Assembly: GCF_016772275.1 (NCBI RefSeq)
Contig: NZ_CP065425.1
Span: 4,245,806 to 4,309,805, forward strand
Reading direction: 5' to 3'
Source of the DNA: Heyndrickxia vini
Lineage (GTDB): Bacteria > Bacillota > Bacilli > Bacillales > Bacillaceae_C
DNA length: 64,000 bases
Shown: piece by piece, positions 1 through 7,198 of the stretch
Position numbering within the stretch: position 1 is the stretch's first letter
Layout of the letters: each line of letters opens with the position of its first letter
The notes under the pieces: generated by a model
Seen by the model: only the letters and a program-made list of their open reading frames with translations
What the model was told of the DNA's origin: nothing
Database searches by the model: none
Translations under genes and position numbers: made by a program

Positions 1-613
1 CGGTTAACCCCCAATGTCCATCAATAAATACACCTTTTTCTCTTGCCCATGCTAATTTTTGAAAATCCTCTATATCACCTTTACTATATTTAAAATGATC
101 TAATTCACCAAGTCCAATGACTGGGGCCATTTCCAATACTGCTTTTGTAACGTCAGGGTCTGTTTTCTTTCCGGGTGCCAATGCAAACAAGCGATATGGT
201 AGTTTTTCATAGCCTTCAAAAAGTTCTGTTGCTGCTTTGATGCCATCTTCTTTTGCCGCGCTAAGAAGATCGAGACATTCTGCAAAAATAGTTGTGGTAC
301 CATTTGGAACCATCGCTTCAGCTAATGCTGTAGGGTGGGCTAATTGTGATTCAAAATGTAGATGTGCATCTATTAATCCCGGAATTGCATATAATCCCTG
401 CCCATCGAAGACATCCTTTACTTGAATAATAGATTCATCTGGATTGAGTGCAATAATTCTTTTGTCATAAATAAGCAAAGACCCCTCATACACAGTTTCT
501 CCATGCACGTCTAAAATGTTTAAATTCTTCATGAGTAAGTCTGCTTCTGCTTTTCCTTCGAGGATACGAAAAATAGTTTGAACTTTTTCTAATTGATTAG
601 TTGTTTCTTGCAT
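1..613 (-). CDS. Adenine deaminase-like amidohydrolase (N-terminal part, runs off left edge)
   Basis: Reading from ATG at 613 gives 204 codons without a stop up to the window edge. A ribosome binding site (AAGGGAAG) precedes the ATG. The protein shows the amidohydrolase metal motif PGLIDAHLHFE near residue 80, then a segment with GTTTIFAE, the arrangement seen in adenine deaminases (adenine to hypoxanthine, purine salvage). A second metal-site region with HxxxxG-like residues lies near the edge. The usual family length is about 570-600 residues, so roughly one third is visible. It lies downstream of a LacI regulator and is preceded by two operator palindromes, so it is probably controlled by that repressor. 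The exact substrate is inferred and other amidohydrolases remain possible. Confidence 0.75.
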   Translation of the reverse strand, partial: MQETTNQLEKVQTIFRILEGKAEADLLMKNLNILDVHGETVYEGSLLIYDKRIIALNPDESIIQVKDVFDGQGLYAIPGLIDAHLHFESQLAHPTALAEAMVPNGTTTIFAECLDLLSAAKEDGIKAATELFEGYEKLPYRLFALAPGKKTDPDVTKAVLEMAPVIGLGELDHFKYSKGDIEDFQKLAWAREKGVFIDGHWGLT

Positions 614-668
614 GTGAAATCTTCCCTTCTAGACGAAATTTTTATAAGTAAACGTTTTAAACTATTTG

Positions 669-682
669 GTTAATCGATTAAC
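669..682. promoter_or_regulatory. LacI-type operator 1
   Basis: Perfect 14-bp palindrome GTTAATCGATTAAC with a central CG, typical of LacI-family operators. It sits 56 bp upstream of the amidohydrolase start. Identical copies lie at 735-748 and 1830-1843. Confidence 0.8.
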
Positions 683-734
683 TAAATTTTAAAAAATAAA
701 GGATATTACCATTTGCAGTTAGTCTTCAAAAGAA

Positions 735-748
735 GTTAATCGATTAAC
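735..748. promoter_or_regulatory. LacI-type operator 2
   Basis: Second identical GTTAATCGATTAAC palindrome, 66 bp (about six helical turns) from operator 1. The spacing would permit looping or cooperative binding by one tetramer or two dimers. Confidence 0.8.
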
Positions 749-793
749 CATTATACGTGTAACCCCTTACAAGTTTGAAAAGGGGGTGATTCA

Positions 794-821
794 GCCTGAT
801 TTATTTTAAAAGAAATCAGGC
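794..821 (-). terminator. Hairpin at the end of the lacI-type gene
   Basis: Nine-bp arms GCCTGATTT (794-802) and AAATCAGGC (813-821) overlap the stop codon of the regulator gene. There is no clean T-run on the minus strand, so termination may be partial and allow readthrough into the amidohydrolase gene. Confidence 0.5.
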
Positions 822-1796
822 AGATTCACGTTCTACAATAAATGGCTCCACTACGGTAACATCCTCAAATTTTTTATTCGAAATTTGATTCAAAATAATT
901 TCCGCACTCTTTTGTCCCAACACCCAGTTTTGTAAATCGACGCATGTGAGTTCCGGTGTTGAGATTTCCGAAATAAGTGAATTACCTAGACTAAGCACGG
1001 AAATATCCCCAGGTATTTGTATATTGGACTTGGCAAATGCTTTCGTTAAGTAGACCGCGCTTTTCTCATCAAGCACAAACACGCCATTAATCTGATGTTC
1101 AATAAGTTTGGGTACAAAATCCTTGATAACATTTTTGTCATCAGGTATTTCTATTAACATTGGCTCCTGACCACTATTTGTTGCTTGCCTATACCCATCT
1201 AAAAAGTATTTCAGCAAATGCTTCGGTAAAGGCTTATGCATAAAAGCAATGTTTTCCTTCTTCTTTTTAATCAGATGTTCTGTACCGATTTTGCTCGCTT
1301 TTACTAAGTCAGGATATAAAAGTGGAAAACCTTCATAAGGTATACATCTATTCGCATACACGACTGGAATCTTCCAACCTAAAACATCCTCTTTAATTTT
1401 CTCTTTAAAAGATGTATCCGGAAATAATCCAATAAAAATAATACCAGCCACCATATTCTCTCTCATGAGATTTAGAATATCATCTTCACTTAAATGAAGA
1501 TTATCCACTTCATAGATAAAAATATTGTATTGATGTTCAGCCAATGTCTGACTGATCCCAGAAGTAATCTCCGAATAATACAGATGATTCAATTTAGGTA
1601 AAATCACCGCAACATTGGAAGTCACTTGTTGTTTTAATGATTTGGCGATGACATTAGGAACATAGCCTAATTCCTTAATCGCCGCTTCAATTCTGTCTTC
1701 CGTTTCCTTTTTTACGACAATATTGGAATTGAGATATCTAGAAACAGTACATGTACTTACCTTTGCATGCTTAGCGATATCCTTTAAAGTAGCCAT
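816..1796 (-). CDS. LacI-family transcriptional repressor
   Basis: 326 residues, the normal LacI/GalR length. The N-terminal helix-turn-helix begins MATLKDIAKHAKVSTCTVSRYLN, with the hinge and helix 3 typical of the family, followed by a periplasmic-binding-protein-like effector domain from about residue 60. It is preceded by a GGAGAGAAA-type ribosome binding site. A third copy of GTTAATCGATTAAC lies about 34 bp upstream of its start and two more lie before the downstream amidohydrolase gene, so autoregulation and repression of that gene are the simplest reading. The effector cannot be told from sequence; a purine or nucleoside would fit the neighbour. Confidence 0.9.
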   Translation of the reverse strand: MATLKDIAKHAKVSTCTVSRYLNSNIVVKKETEDRIEAAIKELGYVPNVIAKSLKQQVTSNVAVILPKLNHLYYSEITSGISQTLAEHQYNIFIYEVDNLHLSEDDILNLMRENMVAGIIFIGLFPDTSFKEKIKEDVLGWKIPVVYANRCIPYEGFPLLYPDLVKASKIGTEHLIKKKKENIAFMHKPLPKHLLKYFLDGYRQATNSGQEPMLIEIPDDKNVIKDFVPKLIEHQINGVFVLDEKSAVYLTKAFAKSNIQIPGDISVLSLGNSLISEISTPELTCVDLQNWVLGQKSAEIILNQISNKKFEDVTVVEPFIVERESA

Positions 1797-1829
1797 TTTA
1801 TTTCTCTCCTATTTCATAAAACACATTTA

Positions 1830-1843
1830 GTTAATCGATTAAC
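1830..1843. promoter_or_regulatory. LacI-type operator 3 (autoregulatory)
   Basis: Third identical GTTAATCGATTAAC palindrome, directly upstream of the regulator's own start codon. Confidence 0.75.
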
Positions 1844-1920
1844 CTCTAACTAAAATTAGCATAACACAAAATTCCCAAATTGCAATATTATTTTTTAAAT
1901 AAAATTTATATTCTGATAAA

Positions 1921-2210
1921 TCAAAGGGCGAAAACGTATAGCTGTTTAAGATAAAAGCAACAGCTATACATCTTTCATGGTCTGTTAGATTGATTGAATT
2001 ATCAAAAGAAGTATATGTTGTTGCCGCAGACAGCACCAAATTTGGCAAAGATGTAACAATTGGTATTGCTCCCCTTGAAAAAATTGACCACATCATTACA
2101 GATGGCAACATAAAAAAAGATTTTATAAATAAATTTAAAAAAACAACTACAAACTTAATTGTTTCGGAATAGGAGATAGACCTATCATTTAATGATTTTT
2201 CGCCCTTTGA
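1921..2210. repeat. 14-bp inverted repeat enclosing a gene fragment
   Basis: TCAAAGGGCGAAAA at 1921-1934 recurs as its exact reverse complement at 2197-2210. The 290-bp segment between contains a DeoR-type regulator fragment. It could be a non-autonomous mobile element or two ends of a decayed insertion; no target-site duplication was established. Confidence 0.45.
1990..2172 (+). pseudogene. DeoR-family regulator, C-terminal fragment
   Basis: An open stretch of 60 codons reads like the end of the DeoR sugar-sensor domain: a VVAADSTKFGK segment followed by APLEKIDHIITD, the two hallmark stretches of that domain. The N-terminal helix-turn-helix and about three quarters of the usual 250 residues are missing. 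No ribosome binding site precedes the first ATG. It is a remnant and is unlikely to be functional. Confidence 0.6.
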
Positions 2211-2255
2211 AAAGAATTTCATTTCACCATAAAGGTGATTTTTCCATCTTAACAA

Positions 2256-2280
2256 AACAGCCCCTTTGGTGGGTGCTGTT
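2256..2280. terminator. Bidirectional terminator-like hairpin beside attachment site A
   Basis: AACAGC-CCC pairs with GGG-T-GCTGTT around a short loop; T-rich tracts flank both sides. On the minus strand it would lie just after the rlmH-like end sequence at 2302-2315, so it may be the ancestral terminator of rlmH. Confidence 0.55.
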
Positions 2281-2296
2281 ATTTTTAATCAAGAAC

Positions 2297-2316
2297 CTTA
2301 CTTATGATACGGTTCA
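2297..2316. other. SCC-like attachment site A (outer left end)
   Basis: CTTACTTATGATACGGTTCA is identical over 20 bp to site B (4966-4985). Read on the minus strand the core is GAACCGTATCATAAGTAA, which would encode E-P-Y-H-K-stop, the C-terminus of RlmH. This closely resembles the staphylococcal SCC core in orfX/rlmH. It is probably the outermost left junction of the composite element, or the footprint of an earlier insertion. Confidence 0.75.
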
Positions 2317-2345
2317 ACACAATGTATCTTTGTGAGGTTTAAAAA

Positions 2346-2375
2346 GGTGCCCCAAAAGTAAGAATTTAGGGCACC
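2346..2375 (-). terminator. Terminator of the 128-residue hypothetical gene
   Basis: GGTGCCC and GGGCACC arms around a 16-nt loop, followed on the minus strand by TTTTTAAA, ten bases after the stop codon at 2385. Confidence 0.8.
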
Positions 2376-2384
2376 TACTATTTT

Positions 2385-2771
2385 TTATAACTTATTATCT
2401 AAACTTGCAAACACTTTGTGAATTTCATTATATAGATGTTTCCAACTTTCGGATGTACTTGCAAGTTCACTTAAACTATTCATGTAAAGTTTAATAATAA
2501 ACCTTCCAAGCTTACTGCTAGGAGTGGTCTCCAGCGTATCCATGATCTGCTGCAATCTTTCATTCATAACTTTGACAGTTTCCACTTCAAATTCATCATT
2601 AGAATAATCATATGTCGCATGTCCATACGCATCTTTAAGATCAAAAGGTGCAGTTAATATATATACAATGGAAGAAACAATTGGTTCAACAAATTGTGGC
2701 TCGCTTTCCATGATTTCCGGTGAAACTTGGTTTAACACAACCGTTTCTAAGTTGTTGATTACTTCTGACAT
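2385..2771 (-). CDS. Hypothetical protein in the small cassette
   Basis: 128 residues, acidic, with no membrane segment and no motif that I recognise. It is predicted mostly helical. A start at ATG 2771 is kept because no better internal start with a ribosome binding site was found. It has its own terminator, lies between attachment sites A and B, and is separated by 262 bp of AT-rich sequence from the acyltransferase-like gene. Function unknown. Confidence 0.6.
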   Translation of the reverse strand: MSEVINNLETVVLNQVSPEIMESEPQFVEPIVSSIVYILTAPFDLKDAYGHATYDYSNDEFEVETVKVMNERLQQIMDTLETTPSSKLGRFIIKLYMNSLSELASTSESWKHLYNEIHKVFASLDNKL

Positions 2772-3033
2772 TTAATTGCACCCCAGTTTTTTTGAACTTT
2801 GTTTTCTAGGTTAAATAACCACTCATTGTAAAAAAATGCTTTAACATTCTTTAGTTTTCATCATGATTATATAAAAAACTACGCGACTTTTATACTATTT
2901 TAAAAAAATAATTTCAGCTGGGGATGGTTCTGCAGTTTTAAGTTAGCATATAATTCAAGGTCAAATCAAAAAAAACACCCTTCCCTACAACTAAAACAAA
3001 AACGGGAGCTTCCTCCAAAAATCTCCCTCTTAT

Positions 3034-4059
3034 CTAGATTGTTATTGTCCCTTTTATATATTCAGGAAGAATCAATCCTCCATCAATATATTCTTTAAGA
3101 GAAAACACCATCGGTTTACTATTTTCGCCAACTCCAATGATTACGCTTAAATCCTCAGGCGAATATACAACGGTATGCAACGTACCAAAGTACTCTTTAT
3201 AATGTTTAAAAAATAATGGGGAATTTCCATCATTAAAATGATGATAAGCAGACATAGGAGATAGACCCTCGGTTATTAGAGATTTTACATACTCCTTTCG
3301 TTTTATCGACTCATATACCTGTGTCCTGTTTTTATTCTTTAAAGTTTCTGATTCAAAATGGTTTGTGCAAATTAGAGGATTTGTAAAATTTTCTACCTGC
3401 TGTTGTGGAGAAGCTTCTATGAGGACACTTTTTCCACTTTGGTCTGTGATGGAATAATTGTAGCAATAGCCATGGGGGATATTGGTGATAAAGGTTATTG
3501 CCTCTCCAATATTCGAGCACTGTTCGAGTAGCATTCTGACAATAGTAGTCGCAATAAATCCCTCTTCACTATGTTTATTATTTACAAAATGCAACCCTAC
3601 AACAAGGCCTCTTTCATTCATTCCATCAAGTCTCCCGATTACTTGCTGACTAAAGCCTACACTAGCATAGCCATCTATTGGATTCATAAATACAATTCTT
3701 GCATCATACATTTCCGGACTAAAATCATAATTACGAACATAATAGCCATCATTTACTAATGTAGTACAACCCATTTCGGGAAACACTACATCATATCCAC
3801 TAAAAAGTTTAATAGTCGAATCTAATTCCATACCCAATCCCACAGCCATACCTTTTAGTTCTTGAAATAAATTCGGTGAAACATCCTTTATTAATTCCTT
3901 CGCCTTTTGTGTATTAGAATTCTTTGTCAATTCATTCATTTGATCAAGATGGTTTGAGATTGGCAATGACATTAGTTCCTTCCCCAGTTCCAAGCCAATT
4001 TGATAATAGTCCCCTTTTAAATCTACTACTCTAACAATCAACTCTTCGTTTAGATCCAT
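3034..4059 (-). CDS. C45-family autoproteolytic acyltransferase/hydrolase
   Basis: 341 residues. The motif MGCTTLV around Cys98 followed by YYVRNYDFSPE is the hallmark of the acyl-CoA:6-aminopenicillanate acyltransferase (peptidase C45) branch of Ntn hydrolases, in which the enzyme cleaves itself before the Cys and that Cys becomes the N-terminal nucleophile. Further conserved stretches are the GMNERGLVVGLHF region and the GYCYNYSI segment. Such enzymes act on amide bonds of small acylated molecules; the substrate here is unknown. The start codon follows GGGGAG by nine bases and lies one base after the MerR stop, so the two genes are translationally coupled and co-transcribed. Confidence 0.85.
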   Translation of the reverse strand: MDLNEELIVRVVDLKGDYYQIGLELGKELMSLPISNHLDQMNELTKNSNTQKAKELIKDVSPNLFQELKGMAVGLGMELDSTIKLFSGYDVVFPEMGCTTLVNDGYYVRNYDFSPEMYDARIVFMNPIDGYASVGFSQQVIGRLDGMNERGLVVGLHFVNNKHSEEGFIATTIVRMLLEQCSNIGEAITFITNIPHGYCYNYSITDQSGKSVLIEASPQQQVENFTNPLICTNHFESETLKNKNRTQVYESIKRKEYVKSLITEGLSPMSAYHHFNDGNSPLFFKHYKEYFGTLHTVVYSPEDLSVIIGVGENSKPMVFSLKEYIDGGLILPEYIKGTITI

Positions 4060-4060
4060 T

Positions 4061-4840
4061 TTACATATCTCCCCTCTTACTCATTTGAGTGACTGGCATT
4101 ATTAAATTGATATCCGTGAAATCATCTCCACGATACCATTCTAGTACGGAACCTGTTGGAATCCATTTATTATCGTTTGCATAGGTTATTAATTTTTGAT
4201 AGCCTTTTTGAATTTCCGTTATCGGTTCATGGAAGGGTAAAGCAATACAAATACACGAAGCCATTTGTTCGATTATACCTATTTCAGTTAGTCTGCTTGT
4301 TTGAATGGCAGATGGTACACCAAAACCAATTTGTGCTTTGATCAAATCTTTTCCGGATAGATATTTTAAATAACAACTTTTAATCGGAATGTTTAATTTC
4401 TCAAGTTCTTTACCTCTTTTAATAAAATATTCTCCAAACTTTCCGGTTTTAGATTCTGCTAAGAACCATACAATCGTTTCCGCAGTTTTTTCAATTAGAT
4501 AAAATTGATTATTGGCTGAATCGCTTTCTAAATATCGTAAACTTACATTCAAGATATCTAACCTTGCCTTTATCATTTGGATCCAACTATCCATCATTTT
4601 CTGCCGAATTTTATCATCATCTTCCTTTAAATACATTTGAATATCCTTAATCGGTACATCAGCCAACCGCAAACTGGAGATCAACTTAATCTTTTCCACT
4701 TGATCATCCGAATAAACTCGATAGCCACTGGAGTTTCTTTCTACAGAATGTAGTAAATTTATTGACTCATAATATCTTAATGCACTTTTGGAGACACCCG
4801 TTCTTTCTGAGAAATCTTGTATTGTCATGAACTTACTCAA
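4061..4840 (-). CDS. MerR-family regulator with GyrI-like effector domain
   Basis: 259 residues. Residues 5-75 form a MerR winged helix (FSERTGVSKSALRYYE, then GYRVYSDDQV), followed by a coiled-coil linker to about residue 115. The C-terminal half resembles the GyrI-like small-molecule-binding domain of BmrR/TipA-type multidrug sensors. The start is TTG, chosen because AGGAGGTG lies six bases upstream. The promoter in front has the long 19-bp spacer and internal dyad characteristic of MerR targets, so the protein probably activates its own operon, including the C45 enzyme, on binding a small hydrophobic compound. Confidence 0.9.
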   Translation of the reverse strand: MSKFMTIQDFSERTGVSKSALRYYESINLLHSVERNSSGYRVYSDDQVEKIKLISSLRLADVPIKDIQMYLKEDDDKIRQKMMDSWIQMIKARLDILNVSLRYLESDSANNQFYLIEKTAETIVWFLAESKTGKFGEYFIKRGKELEKLNIPIKSCYLKYLSGKDLIKAQIGFGVPSAIQTSRLTEIGIIEQMASCICIALPFHEPITEIQKGYQKLITYANDNKWIPTGSVLEWYRGDDFTDINLIMPVTQMSKRGDM

Positions 4841-4861
4841 CTATTACACCTCCTATACTCA

Positions 4862-4892
4862 ATGTTACAGCTTAAAGCTACTTTAAGGTCAA
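4862..4892 (-). promoter_or_regulatory. MerR-type promoter with 19-bp spacer
   Basis: On the minus strand: -35 TTGACC (4892-4887), -10 TAACAT (4867-4862) and a 19-bp spacer containing the dyad CTTAAAGTAGCTTTAAG. Overlong spacers with a central dyad are diagnostic of MerR activation. Confidence 0.85.
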
Positions 4893-4910
4893 GAGGAATT
4901 TCAAAAAAAA

Positions 4911-4928
4911 GCTTGCTACTCAGCAAGC
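4911..4928 (-). terminator. Terminator just outside attachment site B
   Basis: Seven-bp arms GCTTGCT/AGCAAGC with a four-base loop, followed by eight Ts on the minus strand. It would stop transcripts arriving from the large cassette, or from rlmH if the large cassette were absent. Confidence 0.75.
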
Positions 4929-4965
4929 CACTTCATTACCTTTTATGAGGTTAAAATTAACCTCA

Positions 4966-4985
4966 CTTACTTATGATACGGTTCA
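4966..4985. other. SCC-like attachment site B (left end of the large cassette)
   Basis: CTTACTTATGATACGGTTCA, identical to site A, in the same orientation as the rlmH end at 30882-30895. A 9-bp inverted repeat with a 2-bp centre, TGAGGTTAA..TTAACCTCA (4945-4964), abuts it, recalling the inverted repeats at SCC termini. Sites B and C delimit a segment of about 25.9 kb. Confidence 0.8.
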
Positions 4986-5011
4986 CCGTAGTTATTTAAG
5001 AGGCAAAAATT

Positions 5012-5047
5012 AAGGCATTGGAATACATTTAATTTATCCAATGCCTT
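5012..5047 (-). terminator. Hairpin near the left end of the large cassette
   Basis: Eleven-bp perfect arms AAGGCATTGGA/TCCAATGCCTT, followed on the minus strand by TAATTTTTGCC. The 330 bases between it and the nuclease gene (5048-5381) contain no gene that I can support. Confidence 0.65.
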
Positions 5048-5381
5048 ATAAGTATTATATTGTCTACACCAATGATTTGATAGTAATAACTAATTACTTC
5101 ATGCAATTTCTAAGGTAAAAATCTGTAATCTCCTTAACAATTTGTGCTATAAGTGCAGTATATCATGGAATTAGGGAATCTGAGGTTAACAACATTAACA
5201 GAAATTTACCGTTTTTCATGAGATAGCGTTACCAAAATGTTAGCAGTTTCAAGAAGATAGTCTGTTATCATTATTCACGTACCCCACATGTGGCGAGTAG
5301 ACAGTGACAACAAAAATAAATTATTACGTGTCCCAAGGAATAGTGTTTGCTCAAAATAAAATATTGTCACCATATCGAACT

Positions 5382-7025
5382 TTAATTTGATTCTACTAAA
5401 TAGTACTTTTCCAAAATCTCTAAAAACCCTGTTTTATTTCTTAATGATTTCAAATTATTATGATTTTTCAATAAAACAAGCAATTTCTTTCTATCATAAT
5501 AACAATCAAAAAATGAAGGTTTAATTTTATCACTATTATTTAATTCTTTCAATTTTTGCATGCCTTCTTGGGAAAAATTAGCACTAGTAATATAACAACC
5601 TTTTATTTTCGACTTATCATACTCGGAGTTTTTTTCGTAATATGCTTTGGCAATTGGATATGTCTTACCAAAAAACCAACGTATAGAATTTGGTGTACTG
5701 GTATCTCCTAAATTAATTATAGTGGAATTTTTTAATCCCTTTAATTCAATAATTACAATTTCATCTTCATTGTTATCGCGAACGATAACATCGAACTCAT
5801 AGGATTTTTTAGGATCATCAATACTTTTAATAATTTTTGAGTGTTCTATATGTGCTCCTTTAAATAAATTCGATAAAACAGTATACATTAATGTCTCAAA
5901 CAAATCTCCCTTTAGATTTTGTAAATTCTCCGTTTGACCTGACTCCTCAATAACTGTTAGGGATTCTCCGATCTTTTCAATAACTGAACTACTAGTTTCT
6001 TCATCTATCATGAATGCTTCATCAATTATTCTTTTCATATCTCTGTACTTTTCAATAACCTGAACGATATTACTTCCCATTATTGACTTAAGTGAGAAGT
6101 TTAGAATATGCAAATTATTCATTTCCCTTTTAACGTTTTCATCTACATCAAGATAAAAAATAATCGGCATTACTTTACGAGCGCTTTCTTGTATTGTGCT
6201 ATGTCTTATTGACTGAATACGCTCATAAAATGCTTCTAAATCGATTTTTTCATAAGTACGATAAATCAGAATTTCCATTACAACAATTGTATAATCCTCA
6301 TCTAATTTACCTGTATTTAAGGTAAAACCCGTGGTCTTAGAAATGGTTGTTGCATCAAAAGGAAAATCATTTCTAATAGCCCCTAAATTGGGATTATCTT
6401 TTCTCCGATAAGATACCCTATCAGTTATAAATCCATGATTAACCAGCCATCTAATAATATCGTTTATAAACATGACATCCCGCTTCATGTTAGCAAGATG
6501 GGCTTTTATTTTTTGTCTTATGACAAAAGAATCTTCAACATCCATTTGATCTTCTAATAATACTAAAAAAGGAATTCCAGTCTCCTTATCTTCAATCTTC
6601 TTAATGATCTTGTTATCATTTAATCGTTTTATTTCATCTTCTAACGAAATAACGCGATACTTTTCTTTATTAGTCATTGGCGTTGCTGTAATCTTGACTG
6701 CTTCATAATAAGAACAAATTCCACCTGTACGTGAAAGAAGCGTAAGCAATCTGAACAATGGCTTGCGATATTTTCGACTTATATCAAGCAATGCTCTTAC
6801 ATCAACATTTCTGTTTTGATTCATATAAAAATATTGTCTTTTTTCAAAGCTAAATGGCTCGCTAGATTTTATGATTTTTTCTTTAACCGCTCGGCTAATT
6901 AGTTGACGTGCATAATTATAAGTAACTTCAAACTCAGTTACTAATTTTTCAATTAAATCATGAGCAACTAATACATTAGATTGCTCCTTAAATAAATCAG
7001 TTAGAAATTTATTATATTTATTCAT
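5382..7025 (-). CDS. Winged-helix/PD-(D/E)xK nuclease, probable defence effector
   Basis: 547 residues. The N-terminal third contains winged-helix-like segments (about 1-70, then 85-160). The C-terminal third carries a restriction-endonuclease fold signature: E377 in GDLFE, D412 in YEFDVIV and E427-L-K429 in VIIELKG, which together form a PD-(D/E)xK active site. It ends a minus-strand group behind the ABC-3C genes, 173 bp after the ATPase gene, and could be a fourth component or an independent nuclease. The start is ATG after AAGGG. No precise family is claimed. Confidence 0.7.
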   Translation of the reverse strand: MNKYNKFLTDLFKEQSNVLVAHDLIEKLVTEFEVTYNYARQLISRAVKEKIIKSSEPFSFEKRQYFYMNQNRNVDVRALLDISRKYRKPLFRLLTLLSRTGGICSYYEAVKITATPMTNKEKYRVISLEDEIKRLNDNKIIKKIEDKETGIPFLVLLEDQMDVEDSFVIRQKIKAHLANMKRDVMFINDIIRWLVNHGFITDRVSYRRKDNPNLGAIRNDFPFDATTISKTTGFTLNTGKLDEDYTIVVMEILIYRTYEKIDLEAFYERIQSIRHSTIQESARKVMPIIFYLDVDENVKREMNNLHILNFSLKSIMGSNIVQVIEKYRDMKRIIDEAFMIDEETSSSVIEKIGESLTVIEESGQTENLQNLKGDLFETLMYTVLSNLFKGAHIEHSKIIKSIDDPKKSYEFDVIVRDNNEDEIVIIELKGLKNSTIINLGDTSTPNSIRWFFGKTYPIAKAYYEKNSEYDKSKIKGCYITSANFSQEGMQKLKELNNSDKIKPSFFDCYYDRKKLLVLLKNHNNLKSLRNKTGFLEILEKYYLVESN

Positions 7026-7198
7026 GTAACACAGCCCTTATATAAATTTTATCTTCTTTTAAAAAAAGGGACTAAAGATTTTTTTAAAAAAAGGTTGATA
7101 ATAAAGGTTTTTGGGAATCAAATTAAGGTAATAACATGTAACTTAGCTAATGTTTCTCAAAGATATAATGCTAGCATACTGGATGATTTTCATACCTT

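Noticed and set aside
1839..2255. A 138-codon minus-strand frame over the DeoR fragment
   Set aside because: It is the antisense shadow of the DeoR-like coding stretch, with no start signal.
4985..5381. Possible gene between site B and the nuclease
   Set aside because: All six frames are interrupted, and no ribosome binding site with an open frame was found.
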